A stretch of DNA of 64,000 nucleotides from CBFFRJ01 sp965644225 (GTDB lineage: Bacteria > Pseudomonadota > Gammaproteobacteria > Enterobacterales > Enterobacteriaceae): NCBI RefSeq assembly GCF_965644225.1, contig NZ_CBFFRJ010000002.1, positions 1-64,000 of the forward strand. Direction: 5' to 3'. Every line of letters starts with the position of its first letter. The stretch's first letter is position 1. The notes under the pieces were generated by a model. That model saw nothing but the letters and a program-made list of their open reading frames with translations, made no database searches and had not been told where the DNA came from. The translations under genes were made by a program, and so were the position numbers. Shown here piece after piece: positions 18,416 through 27,951 of the stretch.

Positions 18416-19012
18416 TCAGGACACAAGGCCCAACGCGCGCCTGACCGGGGCAAAACTGCGCCGGTGATGTTCGGTTGCGCCATGCTCAGCAAGCGCCTGC
18501 AAATGAAAAGGTGTGGGGTAGCCTTTATGCTGGGCGAAACCATATTGCGGAAATATTAAATCCAGCGCAGCCATCTCCGCATCACGAGAGACTTTGGCAA
18601 GAATAGACGCTGCGCTGATTTCCTGCACCCGACTGTCACCCTTAACAACCGCCAGTGACGGCATCGGCAATTTTGGGCAGCGGTTACCATCAATCAACAC
18701 ATATTCAGGTGCAATATTTAACCCCTCGACGGCGCGCTGCATCGCCAACATAGTGGCATGCAGAATATTCAGCTCATCGATTTCATCGGGTTCAGCACGT
18801 CCAAGACTCCAGGCCAGCGCTTTCTCTTTGATCTCATCAAACAGCGCCAGACGGCGTTTCTCTGATAATTTTTTTGAATCATTCAGTCCGACAATCGGAC
18901 GCGCGGGATCGAGGATAACCGCAGCGGTCACCACCGCGCCAACCAGAGGTCCGCGCCCCACTTCATCCACACCCGCGACCAGATGCGTGTGGGGATAGAC
19001 AAATTCCATCAT
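18416..19012 (-). CDS. rnhB: ribonuclease HII
   Basis: RNase HII cuts RNA in RNA-DNA hybrids and single ribonucleotides in DNA. The 198-residue protein has the catalytic motif GVDEVGRGPLVG near residue 15 and the later acidic residues (EPDEIDELNI, SRDAEMAALD). Two adjacent ATG codons (19012, 19009) could both start it. It overlaps the end of lpxB by 4 bases. Confidence 0.97.
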   Translation of the reverse strand: MMEFVYPHTHLVAGVDEVGRGPLVGAVVTAAVILDPARPIVGLNDSKKLSEKRRLALFDEIKEKALAWSLGRAEPDEIDELNILHATMLAMQRAVEGLNIAPEYVLIDGNRCPKLPMPSLAVVKGDSRVQEISAASILAKVSRDAEMAALDLIFPQYGFAQHKGYPTPFHLQALAEHGATEHHRRSFAPVRRALGLVS

Positions 19013-20157
19013 TGTGCCAACTCCAGTACGGCATCCGCGGCCTGCTCATCAGCATTACAGAGGATTTGCTGATGCAGTTCGCGGAAAATCTCATGCATCG
19101 CATGATGCTCTTTGCCATCGGCCAGTAACGGGAGCAGCGCCGCAGCCAGTTGCTGCGGCTGGCAATCATCCTGCAACAGCTCTTTGACCAGCTCACGCCC
19201 GGCGAGCAGATTAGGCAGGGAAACGTATTCCGTTTTAACCAGCCTTTTTGCCAGCCAGAAGGTGAAGGGCTTCATCCGATAGCCGACAACCATCGGGCAT
19301 TTTGCCAGCATGCACTCAAGCGCTGCGGTACCGGACGCTAACAGCGCGGCATCACTGGCAATCATGGCTTCGCGCGCCATGCCGTCAAGCATTTGCAGCG
19401 GCAAATCGGGCGCAACCTCCTGCCGGATCCGCTCAAACTGCTCGCGCCTTTTGGCATTGACCAGCGGCACAACCACCCGTAGATCGGGATAATGCTGGCG
19501 CAAAATTTGCGCTGTACGCAGGAAATCAGCGCTCAGCATCTCCACTTCAGCGCCACGGCTACCGGGTAGCAATGCAAGACAATGCGCCGAGTGAGGAATG
19601 CCTAACGTGTCCCGCGCGGCGTTTTTATCCGGGTCCAGCGGCATAGCATCAGCCATGGTATGGCCGATAAAACGGCAAGGGACATTGAATCTGTCGTAAA
19701 ACGCTTTTTCGAAAGGCAGAAAGGCAAGTACCAGATGGGTGGATCTGCCTATTTTGAAAACGCGTTTTTGTCGCCAGGCCCATACGGAGGGGCTGACATA
19801 GTGAATGGTTTTGATACCCTGCTTTTTCAAATTACCCTCAAGGGTAATGTTGAAATCCGGCGCATCAATACCGACGAAAACATCAGGCTGTAAATCACTA
19901 AAACGGCGAGTGAGATCGGCGCGAATATGCAGCAAACGCCGCAGACGTCCGAGCACTTCGACGATGCCCATGACCGCCAGCTCTTCCATTTCATACCAGG
20001 CTTCGCAGCCTTCAGCCTGCATCAGTGGGCCAGCCACCCCGACAAAACGGGCATCAGGCACACGAGCCTTGAGCGCGCGGATAAGACCGGCACCAAGAAT
20101 ATCGCCGGAGGTTTCTCCGGCGACAAGGGCAATCGTTAACGGACGACGCTCGACCAT
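19009..20157 (-). CDS. lpxB: lipid-A-disaccharide synthase
   Basis: LpxB, a peripheral inner membrane GT-B glycosyltransferase, joins UDP-2,3-diacylglucosamine and lipid X to form the lipid A disaccharide. Motifs VAGETSGDILGAGL at the N-terminus and LLPGSRGAEV in the nucleotide-binding half are conserved, and the 382 residues equal K-12. The ATG overlaps the lpxA stop by one base and its end overlaps rnhB. Confidence 0.98.
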   Translation of the reverse strand: MVERRPLTIALVAGETSGDILGAGLIRALKARVPDARFVGVAGPLMQAEGCEAWYEMEELAVMGIVEVLGRLRRLLHIRADLTRRFSDLQPDVFVGIDAPDFNITLEGNLKKQGIKTIHYVSPSVWAWRQKRVFKIGRSTHLVLAFLPFEKAFYDRFNVPCRFIGHTMADAMPLDPDKNAARDTLGIPHSAHCLALLPGSRGAEVEMLSADFLRTAQILRQHYPDLRVVVPLVNAKRREQFERIRQEVAPDLPLQMLDGMAREAMIASDAALLASGTAALECMLAKCPMVVGYRMKPFTFWLAKRLVKTEYVSLPNLLAGRELVKELLQDDCQPQQLAAALLPLLADGKEHHAMHEIFRELHQQILCNADEQAADAVLELAQ

Positions 20158-20945
20158 TACCGAATCAGACCACGCGTGGAGCGCTCAAAGAATTCGATGA
20201 ACGCATTCACTTCCGGATGCTGCTGCGCCAGTTCGGCAATCTCAGGTTTCGCTTCATCCAGCGTTTTACCACTGCGGTAAAGCAGCTTATACGCGTTACG
20301 AATAGCGTGAATCGCTTCACGACTAAAGCCGCGGCGTTTCAAACCTTCGATGTTAACCCCAAACGGCGTTGCATGGTTGCCCTGGGCAATAACGTACGGC
20401 GGGACGTCCTGCGCCACACCGGAGCAACCGCCAACCATGACGTGCGCACCGATGATACAGAACTGATGGACAGCGGTCATACCACCGATGATGGCGAAAT
20501 CATCAACGGAAACGTGTCCTGCCAGCGTCGCGTTATTTGCGAGGATGCAGCGATTACCAATCGTACAATCATGCGCAACGTGCGTATTGATCATCATCAG
20601 GTTGTCACTGCCCACCTTCGTCAATCCGCCGCCTTGTACCGTGCCACGGTGAATGGTGACGCTTTCGCGAATGCGGTTGCGATCGCCAATTTCCACGCGA
20701 GTCGGTTCACCAGCATATTTCAGATCCTGGTTAACTTCCCCGATGGAAGCGAACTGATAAATCTCATTGTCACGACCAATTTTAGTGTGGCCGTTTACGA
20801 CAACATGAGACTTCAGTACGGTGCCTTCGCCAATTTCGACGTTAGCGCCAACAATACAAAACGGACCAATGTGAGCGTTAGCACCAATAACGGCGCCCTC
20901 TTCAACAATGGCAGAAGGATGAATAAAGGCGGTTTTATCAATCAC
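20157..20945 (-). CDS. lpxA: UDP-N-acetylglucosamine acyltransferase
   Basis: LpxA transfers beta-hydroxymyristate from ACP to UDP-GlcNAc, the first step of lipid A synthesis. The 262 residues form a left-handed beta-helix of hexapeptide repeats followed by a helical tail; the catalytic His lies in MINTHVAHDCTIG. The start codon is GTG, as in K-12. It lies 3 bases after fabZ. Confidence 0.98.
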   Translation of the reverse strand: MIDKTAFIHPSAIVEEGAVIGANAHIGPFCIVGANVEIGEGTVLKSHVVVNGHTKIGRDNEIYQFASIGEVNQDLKYAGEPTRVEIGDRNRIRESVTIHRGTVQGGGLTKVGSDNLMMINTHVAHDCTIGNRCILANNATLAGHVSVDDFAIIGGMTAVHQFCIIGAHVMVGGCSGVAQDVPPYVIAQGNHATPFGVNIEGLKRRGFSREAIHAIRNAYKLLYRSGKTLDEAKPEIAELAQQHPEVNAFIEFFERSTRGLIR

Positions 20946-20948
20946 GTA

Positions 20949-21404
20949 TCAGGCCTCCCGGCTACGTGCACACATCATAGTAGCTTCACAGACAACTTTA
21001 CCGTCGACCAAAGCAACGCCTTTAAAACGAGTCAGGCCACGGCGCGTTTTTTCAAAGGTGACTTCCATAATCATCTGATCGCCTGGCACAACCGGACGCT
21101 TAAAGCGCGCTTCATCGATACCTGCGAAATAGTAGAGCTCTCCTGGCTCCAGTTTACCAACGCTTTTAAACGCCAGAATACCGGTTGCCTGCGCCATCGC
21201 TTCCAGAATCAATACGCCTGGAAAAATAGGTTTACCAGGGAAGTGTCCCTGAAAAAATGGCTCATTTACGGAGACATTTTTCACTGCGCGCAGAAAACGA
21301 CCTTCTTCAAAATCCAGCACACGGTCTACCAGCAAAAATGGATAACGGTGCGGCAGAAGCTCCAGAATCTCTTCAATGTGCAGAGTATGAGTGTCAGTAG
21401 TCAA
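20949..21404 (-). CDS. fabZ: 3-hydroxyacyl-ACP dehydratase
   Basis: FabZ is the hot-dog-fold dehydratase of fatty acid elongation and competes with LpxA for hydroxymyristoyl-ACP. The 151 residues include the active-site His and Glu segments LLPHRYPFLLVDRV and GHFPGKPIFPGVLILEAMAQ. The start codon is TTG, as in E. coli. Unlike the tight K-12 arrangement, an ERIC element separates it from lpxD upstream. Confidence 0.98.
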   Translation of the reverse strand: MTTDTHTLHIEEILELLPHRYPFLLVDRVLDFEEGRFLRAVKNVSVNEPFFQGHFPGKPIFPGVLILEAMAQATGILAFKSVGKLEPGELYYFAGIDEARFKRPVVPGDQMIMEVTFEKTRRGLTRFKGVALVDGKVVCEATMMCARSREA

Positions 21405-21488
21405 AATACTCTTCCTGTCTAAATATACTAAATGGCAATAATAACACGGCCCGCGGCAATCCTAAGAATGCCTACAGGCCGGGAAGTT

Positions 21489-21614
21489 TATACCCGTCAT
21501 ACTTCAAGTTGCCTGTACGTTGGCTTTCCTGACTCATCCCGGTCACTTACTTCTGTAAGCTCCCGGAGATTCACTACGTTGCCGCCTTCACGCAACTCGC
21601 ATTATTTAGGGTAT
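21489..21614. repeat. ERIC element, copy 1 (fabZ-lpxD gap)
   Basis: A 126-base imperfect palindrome with the ERIC (IRU) hallmarks: it opens with TATACCCGTCATACTTCAAG, has CACTTACTTCTGTAAGCTCC in the middle and closes with ATTATTTAGGGTAT. It would be transcribed as part of the lpxD-fabZ message and fold into a long hairpin. Confidence 0.9.
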
Positions 21615-21631
21615 CGGTGTAAACGGACGAG

Positions 21632-22660
21632 CTATTCGTCTTCTTTATTGACCTTGCGCTCAATCGCTTTAAGGCGCTTGCTCATGTCACCAATGTTCAT
21701 TACCAGCGCGGCCGTTTTACGCCACACTTTGTTTTGCTGTAACGGAATACCGGAGGAGTAGACACCAGGTTCAGTGATAGGACGCATCACCATACCCATT
21801 CCCGTCACGGTAACTTTGTCACAAATTTCCATATGCCCATTAATGACGCTGGCACCACCAATCATGCAGTAACGGCCAATTTTCAGACTGCCTGCCATGA
21901 TGACACCGCCCGCAACGGCAGTATTGTCGCCAATCACAACGTTATGTGCAATCTGACACTGGTTATCAATGATAACGCCGTTACCAATGCAGGTGTCATC
22001 CAGCGCACCGCGGTCGATGGTGGTACAGGCCCCGATCTCGACGCGATCACCGATAATCACCCGACCAAGCTGGGGGATCTTCACCCAGTTGCCGCGATCG
22101 TTGGCATAACCGAAGCCATCTGCGCCGATCACTGTACCTGACTGGATCAGGCAATTTTCGCCGATCTCAATTTCATGGTAAACGGTGACATTGGCCCACA
22201 AACGCGAACCGGCGCCTATTTTCGTCTTTTTCCCAACGAAGCAGCCTGCGCCAATGACCACGTTATCACCCAAAATCACGTCGGATTCGATAACGGCATT
22301 CGCGCCAATTGCCACGTTGTTACCCAACGTCGCGCTCGGATCAATCACGGCACTGGGTGCAATGTTTTGTGCCGGCTGCGGCGTTGAATCAAGAATTTGA
22401 GCCATGCGGGCATAGGTGAGATAAGGGTTTCTCACAATCAATGCGGCACTTTTGGCGAAAGGTAAATCGTCCGGCGTCATGACGACAGCAGACGCCTGGC
22501 AGTCATTCAGGTTTTCACGGTACTTAGGATTGACCATGAAGGTGATTTGACCTGCTTTAGCAGATTGCATGGACGCAACGCCGGTGATGACGATGTCGCC
22601 ATCACCGTGTAATTCTGCATCCAACTGTTGCGCTAAATCCGACAGTCGAATTGAAGGCAT
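21632..22660 (-). CDS. lpxD: UDP-3-O-(3-hydroxymyristoyl)glucosamine N-acyltransferase
   Basis: LpxD adds the N-linked hydroxymyristate in lipid A synthesis. An N-terminal uridine-binding domain (about 1-100) precedes a left-handed beta-helix of hexapeptide repeats; the catalytic His is in QCQIAHNVVIGDN. 342 residues against 341 in K-12. It follows skp by 3 bases and precedes fabZ, from which it is separated by an ERIC copy. Confidence 0.98.
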   Translation of the reverse strand: MPSIRLSDLAQQLDAELHGDGDIVITGVASMQSAKAGQITFMVNPKYRENLNDCQASAVVMTPDDLPFAKSAALIVRNPYLTYARMAQILDSTPQPAQNIAPSAVIDPSATLGNNVAIGANAVIESDVILGDNVVIGAGCFVGKKTKIGAGSRLWANVTVYHEIEIGENCLIQSGTVIGADGFGYANDRGNWVKIPQLGRVIIGDRVEIGACTTIDRGALDDTCIGNGVIIDNQCQIAHNVVIGDNTAVAGGVIMAGSLKIGRYCMIGGASVINGHMEICDKVTVTGMGMVMRPITEPGVYSSGIPLQQNKVWRKTAALVMNIGDMSKRLKAIERKVNKEDE

Positions 22661-22663
22661 TAC

Positions 22664-23158
22664 TTATTTAACCTGTTTCAGTACATCAGCGGTGATGTCT
22701 TTAACGTCACTGCTGTTGTAGATAGCAGCGTTAGCCGGGATAACCAGATCTACGCTCTGATCCGCAGCAACTTTTTTCACTGCTGCCTGGATTTTGGTCA
22801 TCATCTTGCCGCGTTCTTCGTTAGAACGACGAGCTTGATCCTGCTCAAAGGCCTGACCTTTCTGCGCCAGATCCTGACGTTGAGCCTGGATGTCTTTTTC
22901 CAGCTTGCTACGCTCCGTCGCTTTCATTGTAGCGCCGTCACGCTGGTAACGCTGCATTTTGGTTTGCAGGTCAGATTCCAGACGCTGCAATTCGCTGGCA
23001 CGGCCACCGAATTCGTTTTTCATGGTCTGAGCAACACCGGAAGTCTGTGCAACCTGTTGGAACAGGTTGTTCATATCCACGATAGCAATTTTGTCAGCAG
23101 CCTGAGCAGACGCCGCCATTGCCAAACCGAAACCTACAGCTAATAACAACTTTTTCAC
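22664..23158 (-). CDS. skp: periplasmic chaperone Skp
   Basis: Skp is a trimeric, jellyfish-shaped periplasmic chaperone that carries unfolded outer membrane proteins to the BAM complex. The 164-residue precursor has a signal peptide ending SAQA/AD near residue 20 and long charged coiled-coil tentacles. It starts with GTG, as in E. coli. Compared with K-12 it carries a short 3-residue insertion in the tentacle around QRYQRDGATMKATER, which I recall from Enterobacter/Klebsiella-type proteins. It lies between bamA and lpxD. Confidence 0.97.
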   Translation of the reverse strand: MKKLLLAVGFGLAMAASAQAADKIAIVDMNNLFQQVAQTSGVAQTMKNEFGGRASELQRLESDLQTKMQRYQRDGATMKATERSKLEKDIQAQRQDLAQKGQAFEQDQARRSNEERGKMMTKIQAAVKKVAADQSVDLVIPANAAIYNSSDVKDITADVLKQVK

Positions 23159-23274
23159 AATAAACTCCTCACCATCCCAATTGTACCAACAGGTACCGTT
23201 CTTTGCGTTGGCGGGCGGTGTACAACACCGCCACGACCATCACGACACTTCATGCATTCCATCGCAGTGGCAGA

Positions 23275-25689
23275 TTACCAGGTTTTACCGATGTTAAACT
23301 GGAACTGTTCTGCCTTGTCTCCATCGTACTTCTTAAACGGTTGGGCGTAAGAGAAGACCAACGGCCCCAATGGGGACATCCATTGTAATGCGATACCCGC
23401 AGACATACGGATATTACTTGGATCACTGTAGTCCGGAATACCCAGCGCTTTCATATCTGCCGTGTTTTTCCAGTTAGTATCCCACACCGTACCCGCATCC
23501 CAGAAGAAGGAGGTACGTACAGAGTTCGCGTACTTATCGCTGATAAACGGCGTCGGCGTAATAAACTCTACACTTGCCACACCCATGGCGTTACCGCCCA
23601 CGGCGTCATCAGAGCTACAATATTTCTCTGTTGTCGTATCGCAGTTATCCAGACCACTAGCGCCGTTATAAACCGCTTTCGGACCAATGTTGTTGGACTG
23701 GAAGCCACGAACGGTACTGGAACCACCGGCATAGAAGTTCTCATAGAACGGCATCTCTTTGCCGCCTAAACCGTCACCGTAGCCCCAACGCGTACGTCCC
23801 AGAACCACCCACTTGTGGTCATCATCAATCGGGAAGTAGGACGCGGTGTCTACCGTCACTTTGTAGAACTCGTTGTCTGACCCCGGAACCGTCACCTTAC
23901 CGTTGAGGTTAACGCGCGACCCTTTGGTCGGGAAGTAGCCACGGTCAAGGTTGTTATAGGTCCAGCCGTAGTTGAAGGTGAAGTCATCCGCAGAGAAACT
24001 GTTGTTGTCGTTGGTGATGCTTGCATCCTGGCCGACAGATGTCAGATAACGCCACATCGCCACCTGCGGTTCCATATTGGACAGGTCGTTATGCACATAA
24101 CCTAAGCCCATACGCAGAGTGTTGTATTCGTTAATCGGGAAGCCAAGCGTACCGTCCAGACCATAACTTTTATTGGTATAGGAGGACAGGTCAGCATCAT
24201 CAGCTTTAAAGTCATTGTAGAAGATACGACCGCCGAGGCTCACACCATCAACCGTAAAGTACGGGTTGGTGACGGAGAATTCGGAATAGGTCTGGTAGTC
24301 GTTCTTCGTACCGTTAATACCAACGGAGTAGCCCGTACCCAGCCAGTTATCCTGCTGGACACCCACCTGGAAGCTCACGCCGCTTTCAGTACCGTAGCCC
24401 ACACCGAAGTTAAAGCTACCGGTGTTACGCTCTTTGACTTTATAAACGACATCAACCTGATCCGGGCTGCCCGCAACACGTTGAGTATCGGTATCAACCG
24501 TTTCAAAGTAACCCAGACGGTTCAGACGCTCTTTACCCTGGTCAACCAAATCGCTGCCCAGCCACGCCCCTTCCATCTGACGCATCTCACGACGCAGCAC
24601 TGCGTCTTTAGAGGTGTCATTACCTTCAAAGCGAATTTTACGTACGTAGTAACGGTTGCCCGCATCAACGTTCACGTGCAGCTTAACGGTTTTATCGCTG
24701 TCGTTAATTTCTGGCTGTGACTGAACGCGAGGATAAGCATAACCATAGCGACCAAGAAGCTTTTTAATGTCATCTTCCATTTTAGTCACTTTGGCGCCGT
24801 TATACAGTTCGCCTGGCTCAATCTTCGTCAGGCTTTCAATCTCCACAGAGTGACCCGCAAGATTGCCGCTGACCTGAACGCCAGAGAGTTTGTACTGATC
24901 GCCTTCCGTCACATTGACGGTGATGTAAATACCTTTTTTGTCCGGTGTCAGACTGACCTGGGTGGAGTCAATATTGAAACGCGCATAGCCACGATCCAGA
25001 TAGTAGCTGCGCAGCGTTTCCAGATCGCCCGCCAGTTTTTGTTTCTGATATTTACGATCGCCGACCACGTTCCACCACGGCACTTCATCGCGCAGCTGGA
25101 ATGTGGAGATCAACTCTTCGGTACTGAACGCATGGTTCCCGACAATGTTGATCTGTTGGATCTGCGCAGAAACGCCTTCCTGGAAGACCAGTTTAAGGTC
25201 AACACGGTTGCGAGGCAGTGGCGTAACCACCGCTTTCACGCTGGCGCTGTACTTACCGACGCTGTAGTAGAAATCTTCCAGCCCTTTTTCGATATCGGAA
25301 AGGGTGGTGCGATCAAGCGATTCACCTACACGCACGCCAGAAGCTTCAAGATTCTGTTTCAGCATGTCATCTTTCACCGCTTTGTTGCCGGAGAAAGTGA
25401 TGCTGGCGATTGTCGGGCGTTCTTTCACCTGAACAAGAAGGGTATCACCGTCGCGAAGCACGCGAACGTCCTCGAAGTTGCCAGTGGCAAACAAGGCACG
25501 GATGGTGTTACTGACGTCTTCGTCATTCACCGTATCGCCTGGACGGACCGGCATACTGAGGAGGGCCGCACCAACGGCGACACGCTGTAGGCCTTCGAAA
25601 TGAATGTCCTTCACTACGAACCCGTCAGCACCGTATACGGTGGCGCTGCTGAACAGCAGCGACGCTATGAGCAACTTTTTCATCGCCAT
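23275..25689 (-). CDS. bamA: outer membrane protein assembly factor BamA
   Basis: BamA is the Omp85 core of the BAM machine that inserts beta-barrels in the outer membrane. The 804-residue precursor has a 20-residue signal peptide, five POTRA domains (about 21-420) and a 16-strand barrel with the loop-6 motif VRGF and a terminal Phe-X-Phe-X-Gly-type strand (QFNIGKTW). The extracellular loop after NNIGPKAVYNG is shorter than in K-12, the usual variable part. It is downstream of rseP and upstream of skp. Confidence 0.98.
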   Translation of the reverse strand: MAMKKLLIASLLFSSATVYGADGFVVKDIHFEGLQRVAVGAALLSMPVRPGDTVNDEDVSNTIRALFATGNFEDVRVLRDGDTLLVQVKERPTIASITFSGNKAVKDDMLKQNLEASGVRVGESLDRTTLSDIEKGLEDFYYSVGKYSASVKAVVTPLPRNRVDLKLVFQEGVSAQIQQINIVGNHAFSTEELISTFQLRDEVPWWNVVGDRKYQKQKLAGDLETLRSYYLDRGYARFNIDSTQVSLTPDKKGIYITVNVTEGDQYKLSGVQVSGNLAGHSVEIESLTKIEPGELYNGAKVTKMEDDIKKLLGRYGYAYPRVQSQPEINDSDKTVKLHVNVDAGNRYYVRKIRFEGNDTSKDAVLRREMRQMEGAWLGSDLVDQGKERLNRLGYFETVDTDTQRVAGSPDQVDVVYKVKERNTGSFNFGVGYGTESGVSFQVGVQQDNWLGTGYSVGINGTKNDYQTYSEFSVTNPYFTVDGVSLGGRIFYNDFKADDADLSSYTNKSYGLDGTLGFPINEYNTLRMGLGYVHNDLSNMEPQVAMWRYLTSVGQDASITNDNNSFSADDFTFNYGWTYNNLDRGYFPTKGSRVNLNGKVTVPGSDNEFYKVTVDTASYFPIDDDHKWVVLGRTRWGYGDGLGGKEMPFYENFYAGGSSTVRGFQSNNIGPKAVYNGASGLDNCDTTTEKYCSSDDAVGGNAMGVASVEFITPTPFISDKYANSVRTSFFWDAGTVWDTNWKNTADMKALGIPDYSDPSNIRMSAGIALQWMSPLGPLVFSYAQPFKKYDGDKAEQFQFNIGKTW

Positions 25690-25720
25690 CGTTATTATGC
25701 GTTCTTCCTAACAAACTCTC

Positions 25721-27070
25721 TTACAACCGAGAGAAATCATTGAAAAGTGCAAGCCCCATTAACAACACCAGCAAAATCGAGCCAATGCGGTAGCTAAAGT
25801 CTTGAACTCGCTCGGATACCGGTCCACCTTTTAGCTTTTCAATCGCCAAAAACAGCAGATGTCCCCCGTCCAGGACAGGTAATGGAAACAGGTTGATAAT
25901 CCCTAAGTTCACGCTGATTAAAGCGAGGAACATCAGATAGTAAATCACCCCGAACTCTGCTGACATCCCAGCCCCCTGAGCTATCGAGATAGGCCCACTG
26001 AGGTTGTTCAGTTTTACGTCACCGGTTATCAATTTCCCCAACATACTGACCGTCAGCTTCATTAACTGCCATGTCTTGTCCGTGGCCTCGACAATGGCGC
26101 TGAATGGCCCGTACTGGCGTACTGTTTTGTACTCATCCGGCAGAGGAATGATTTTCGGCACAACGCCTGCAAATCCTTCTGCCTTGCTACCGGGCTTTGT
26201 ATCCGGTATCAACGTCAAAGACAAGGAACTCCCCTGCCTTTCGATCTCCAGCGCAAGCGGTGTACCCGGATTATCCCTCACCAGAGTGACAAACGTCATC
26301 CACTGCGTTAACGGCTGACCATCGACTTTAACGATCCTGTCGCCGGCTTGCAAACCTGCTTTGCTGGCGGCAGAACCTGACTGGATCTCAGCAAGCACCG
26401 GCTCAATCTGCGGACCACGTGGGCGGATCCCTAATGAGGTAACAGGGTCTTCCCGGTCGGGTTCAAACGTCCAGTGACGTAAATCAAGGACCTTGTCCTG
26501 ACGCGTGTCGCTTCCAGGCGATGCCACGCTGAGCGTTGTTTGTTTGTCACCAATTTTTGCTATCAGTTGCAAACGCACTGCATCCCAATCAGGCGTTTCG
26601 ATACCATCAATTGCTTTAAGTTCCGTACCGGATGCAATTTGCGCCTGGGCAGCGATTGAATCGGGTGTTATTTCACCAATAACCGGACGGACACCAGGGA
26701 CGCCGATGATAAACACCAGCCAGTAAGCGAAGATAGCAAAGAGAAAATTGGCGATGGGTCCGGCAGCAATAACCGCTGCCCGCTGACCAATTGTTTTGTT
26801 GTTGAAGGCGCTGTGGCGCATTTCCGGCATAACCGGCTCTACGCGTTCATCCAGCATTTTGACATAGCCACCGAGAGGGATGATGGCGATAACAAACTCA
26901 GTACCCTGTTTATCATGACGCCGCCAGAGCGCTTTGCCAAAACCAATGGAAAAACGCTCTACCCGAATGCCGCAGCGGCGAGCAACCCAGAAATGGCCAA
27001 ATTCGTGCACGGTGATAAGGACACCAAGCGCAATAATAAACGCAGCCAAATTCCAGAGAATGCTCAGCAT
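25721..27070 (-). CDS. rseP: site-2 intramembrane protease RseP
   Basis: RseP cuts the anti-sigma factor RseA within the membrane, releasing sigma-E, and clears signal peptides. The zinc motif HEFGH is at residues 22-26, two PDZ domains lie in the middle and the third zinc ligand is in the LDGGH motif near the C-terminus. The ATG at 27070 gives 449 residues and aligns from residue 1 with K-12; the longer ORF to 27115 overlaps cdsA. It sits between cdsA and bamA. Confidence 0.97.
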   Translation of the reverse strand: MLSILWNLAAFIIALGVLITVHEFGHFWVARRCGIRVERFSIGFGKALWRRHDKQGTEFVIAIIPLGGYVKMLDERVEPVMPEMRHSAFNNKTIGQRAAVIAAGPIANFLFAIFAYWLVFIIGVPGVRPVIGEITPDSIAAQAQIASGTELKAIDGIETPDWDAVRLQLIAKIGDKQTTLSVASPGSDTRQDKVLDLRHWTFEPDREDPVTSLGIRPRGPQIEPVLAEIQSGSAASKAGLQAGDRIVKVDGQPLTQWMTFVTLVRDNPGTPLALEIERQGSSLSLTLIPDTKPGSKAEGFAGVVPKIIPLPDEYKTVRQYGPFSAIVEATDKTWQLMKLTVSMLGKLITGDVKLNNLSGPISIAQGAGMSAEFGVIYYLMFLALISVNLGIINLFPLPVLDGGHLLFLAIEKLKGGPVSERVQDFSYRIGSILLVLLMGLALFNDFSRL

Positions 27071-27081
27071 AAAACCTTCCG

Positions 27082-27939
27082 TCAAATCGTCCTGAAAACC
27101 AGCAATAACAAGCAAGCAAATACAGGTACTGCTGCTGTCAGGCTGTCGATGCGATCCAGTATACCGCCATGACCGGGGATCAGATGACCACTATCTTTAA
27201 TTCCCGCTTCACGTTTGAACATACTTTCCGTCAGATCACCCAGCACTGACGCCAGTGCGGCTACCACGGAACAGATAAATAACGTCGACGGCGCAACGTC
27301 CAGATTGGCCCATGCACCATATACCCAGGAGATAACCGCGGCAGTAAACAAACCGCCGACGAACCCCTGCCAGGTCTTACCGGGAGAAACTTTCGGCGCC
27401 AGCTTATGTTTACCAAAGAGCTTGCCAAACATGTAAGCCCCGGAATCGGCACCCCAAACCAAAATCATAATGTACAGCAACCAGAGCGCGCCACTGTAAT
27501 GATTATCATCATAATGCCAGTAACGCAGCGCCAGCATACCCCAGAAGAAAGGGATTATGGTCAGAATACCAAAGATCAGGCGCAGTACTTTTGACTGTCT
27601 CCAGACCCCAGCCGACGCCGGATAACCCAACACCAGCAGCAGGGCGACAAGCCACCAGCCCAGTGATGCCCAGAGCGATATCTCAACCATTGGCTGATGA
27701 ATATTATGATGATACTCCGGTATCATCAGCAGCATAGCCGCCAGTAAAAAGCCGCACAGTACGGCAAGCCAGACACGCTGTGTCCGGGAGGTGAAACCGC
27801 TCAGTTGGCCCCATTCCCATGCAGCCAACATACAGACGGCCAGCGTTACAATCGCAAATCCCACCGGCGGCAGCAAAAAGAGCGCTGCGATAACAATGGG
27901 TATTAAAACCAACGCGGAAATCAGGCGATACTTCAGCAA
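27082..27939 (-). CDS. cdsA: phosphatidate cytidylyltransferase
   Basis: CdsA makes CDP-diacylglycerol from phosphatidate and CTP at the inner membrane, the entry to phospholipid synthesis. The 285-residue protein is highly hydrophobic (about eight spans) and ends with the family signature (KREAGIKDSGHLIPGHGG.LDR.D). It begins with TTG, as in E. coli, 12 bases after uppS. Confidence 0.97.
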   Translation of the reverse strand: MLKYRLISALVLIPIVIAALFLLPPVGFAIVTLAVCMLAAWEWGQLSGFTSRTQRVWLAVLCGFLLAAMLLMIPEYHHNIHQPMVEISLWASLGWWLVALLLVLGYPASAGVWRQSKVLRLIFGILTIIPFFWGMLALRYWHYDDNHYSGALWLLYIMILVWGADSGAYMFGKLFGKHKLAPKVSPGKTWQGFVGGLFTAAVISWVYGAWANLDVAPSTLFICSVVAALASVLGDLTESMFKREAGIKDSGHLIPGHGGILDRIDSLTAAVPVFACLLLLVFRTI

Positions 27940-27951
27940 AAGCTACCCCCA

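Noticed and set aside
20217..21422. 401-codon plus-strand ORF opposite lpxA and fabZ
   Set aside because: It is the mirror of two well-conserved minus-strand genes, has no ribosome site and no recognisable protein features.
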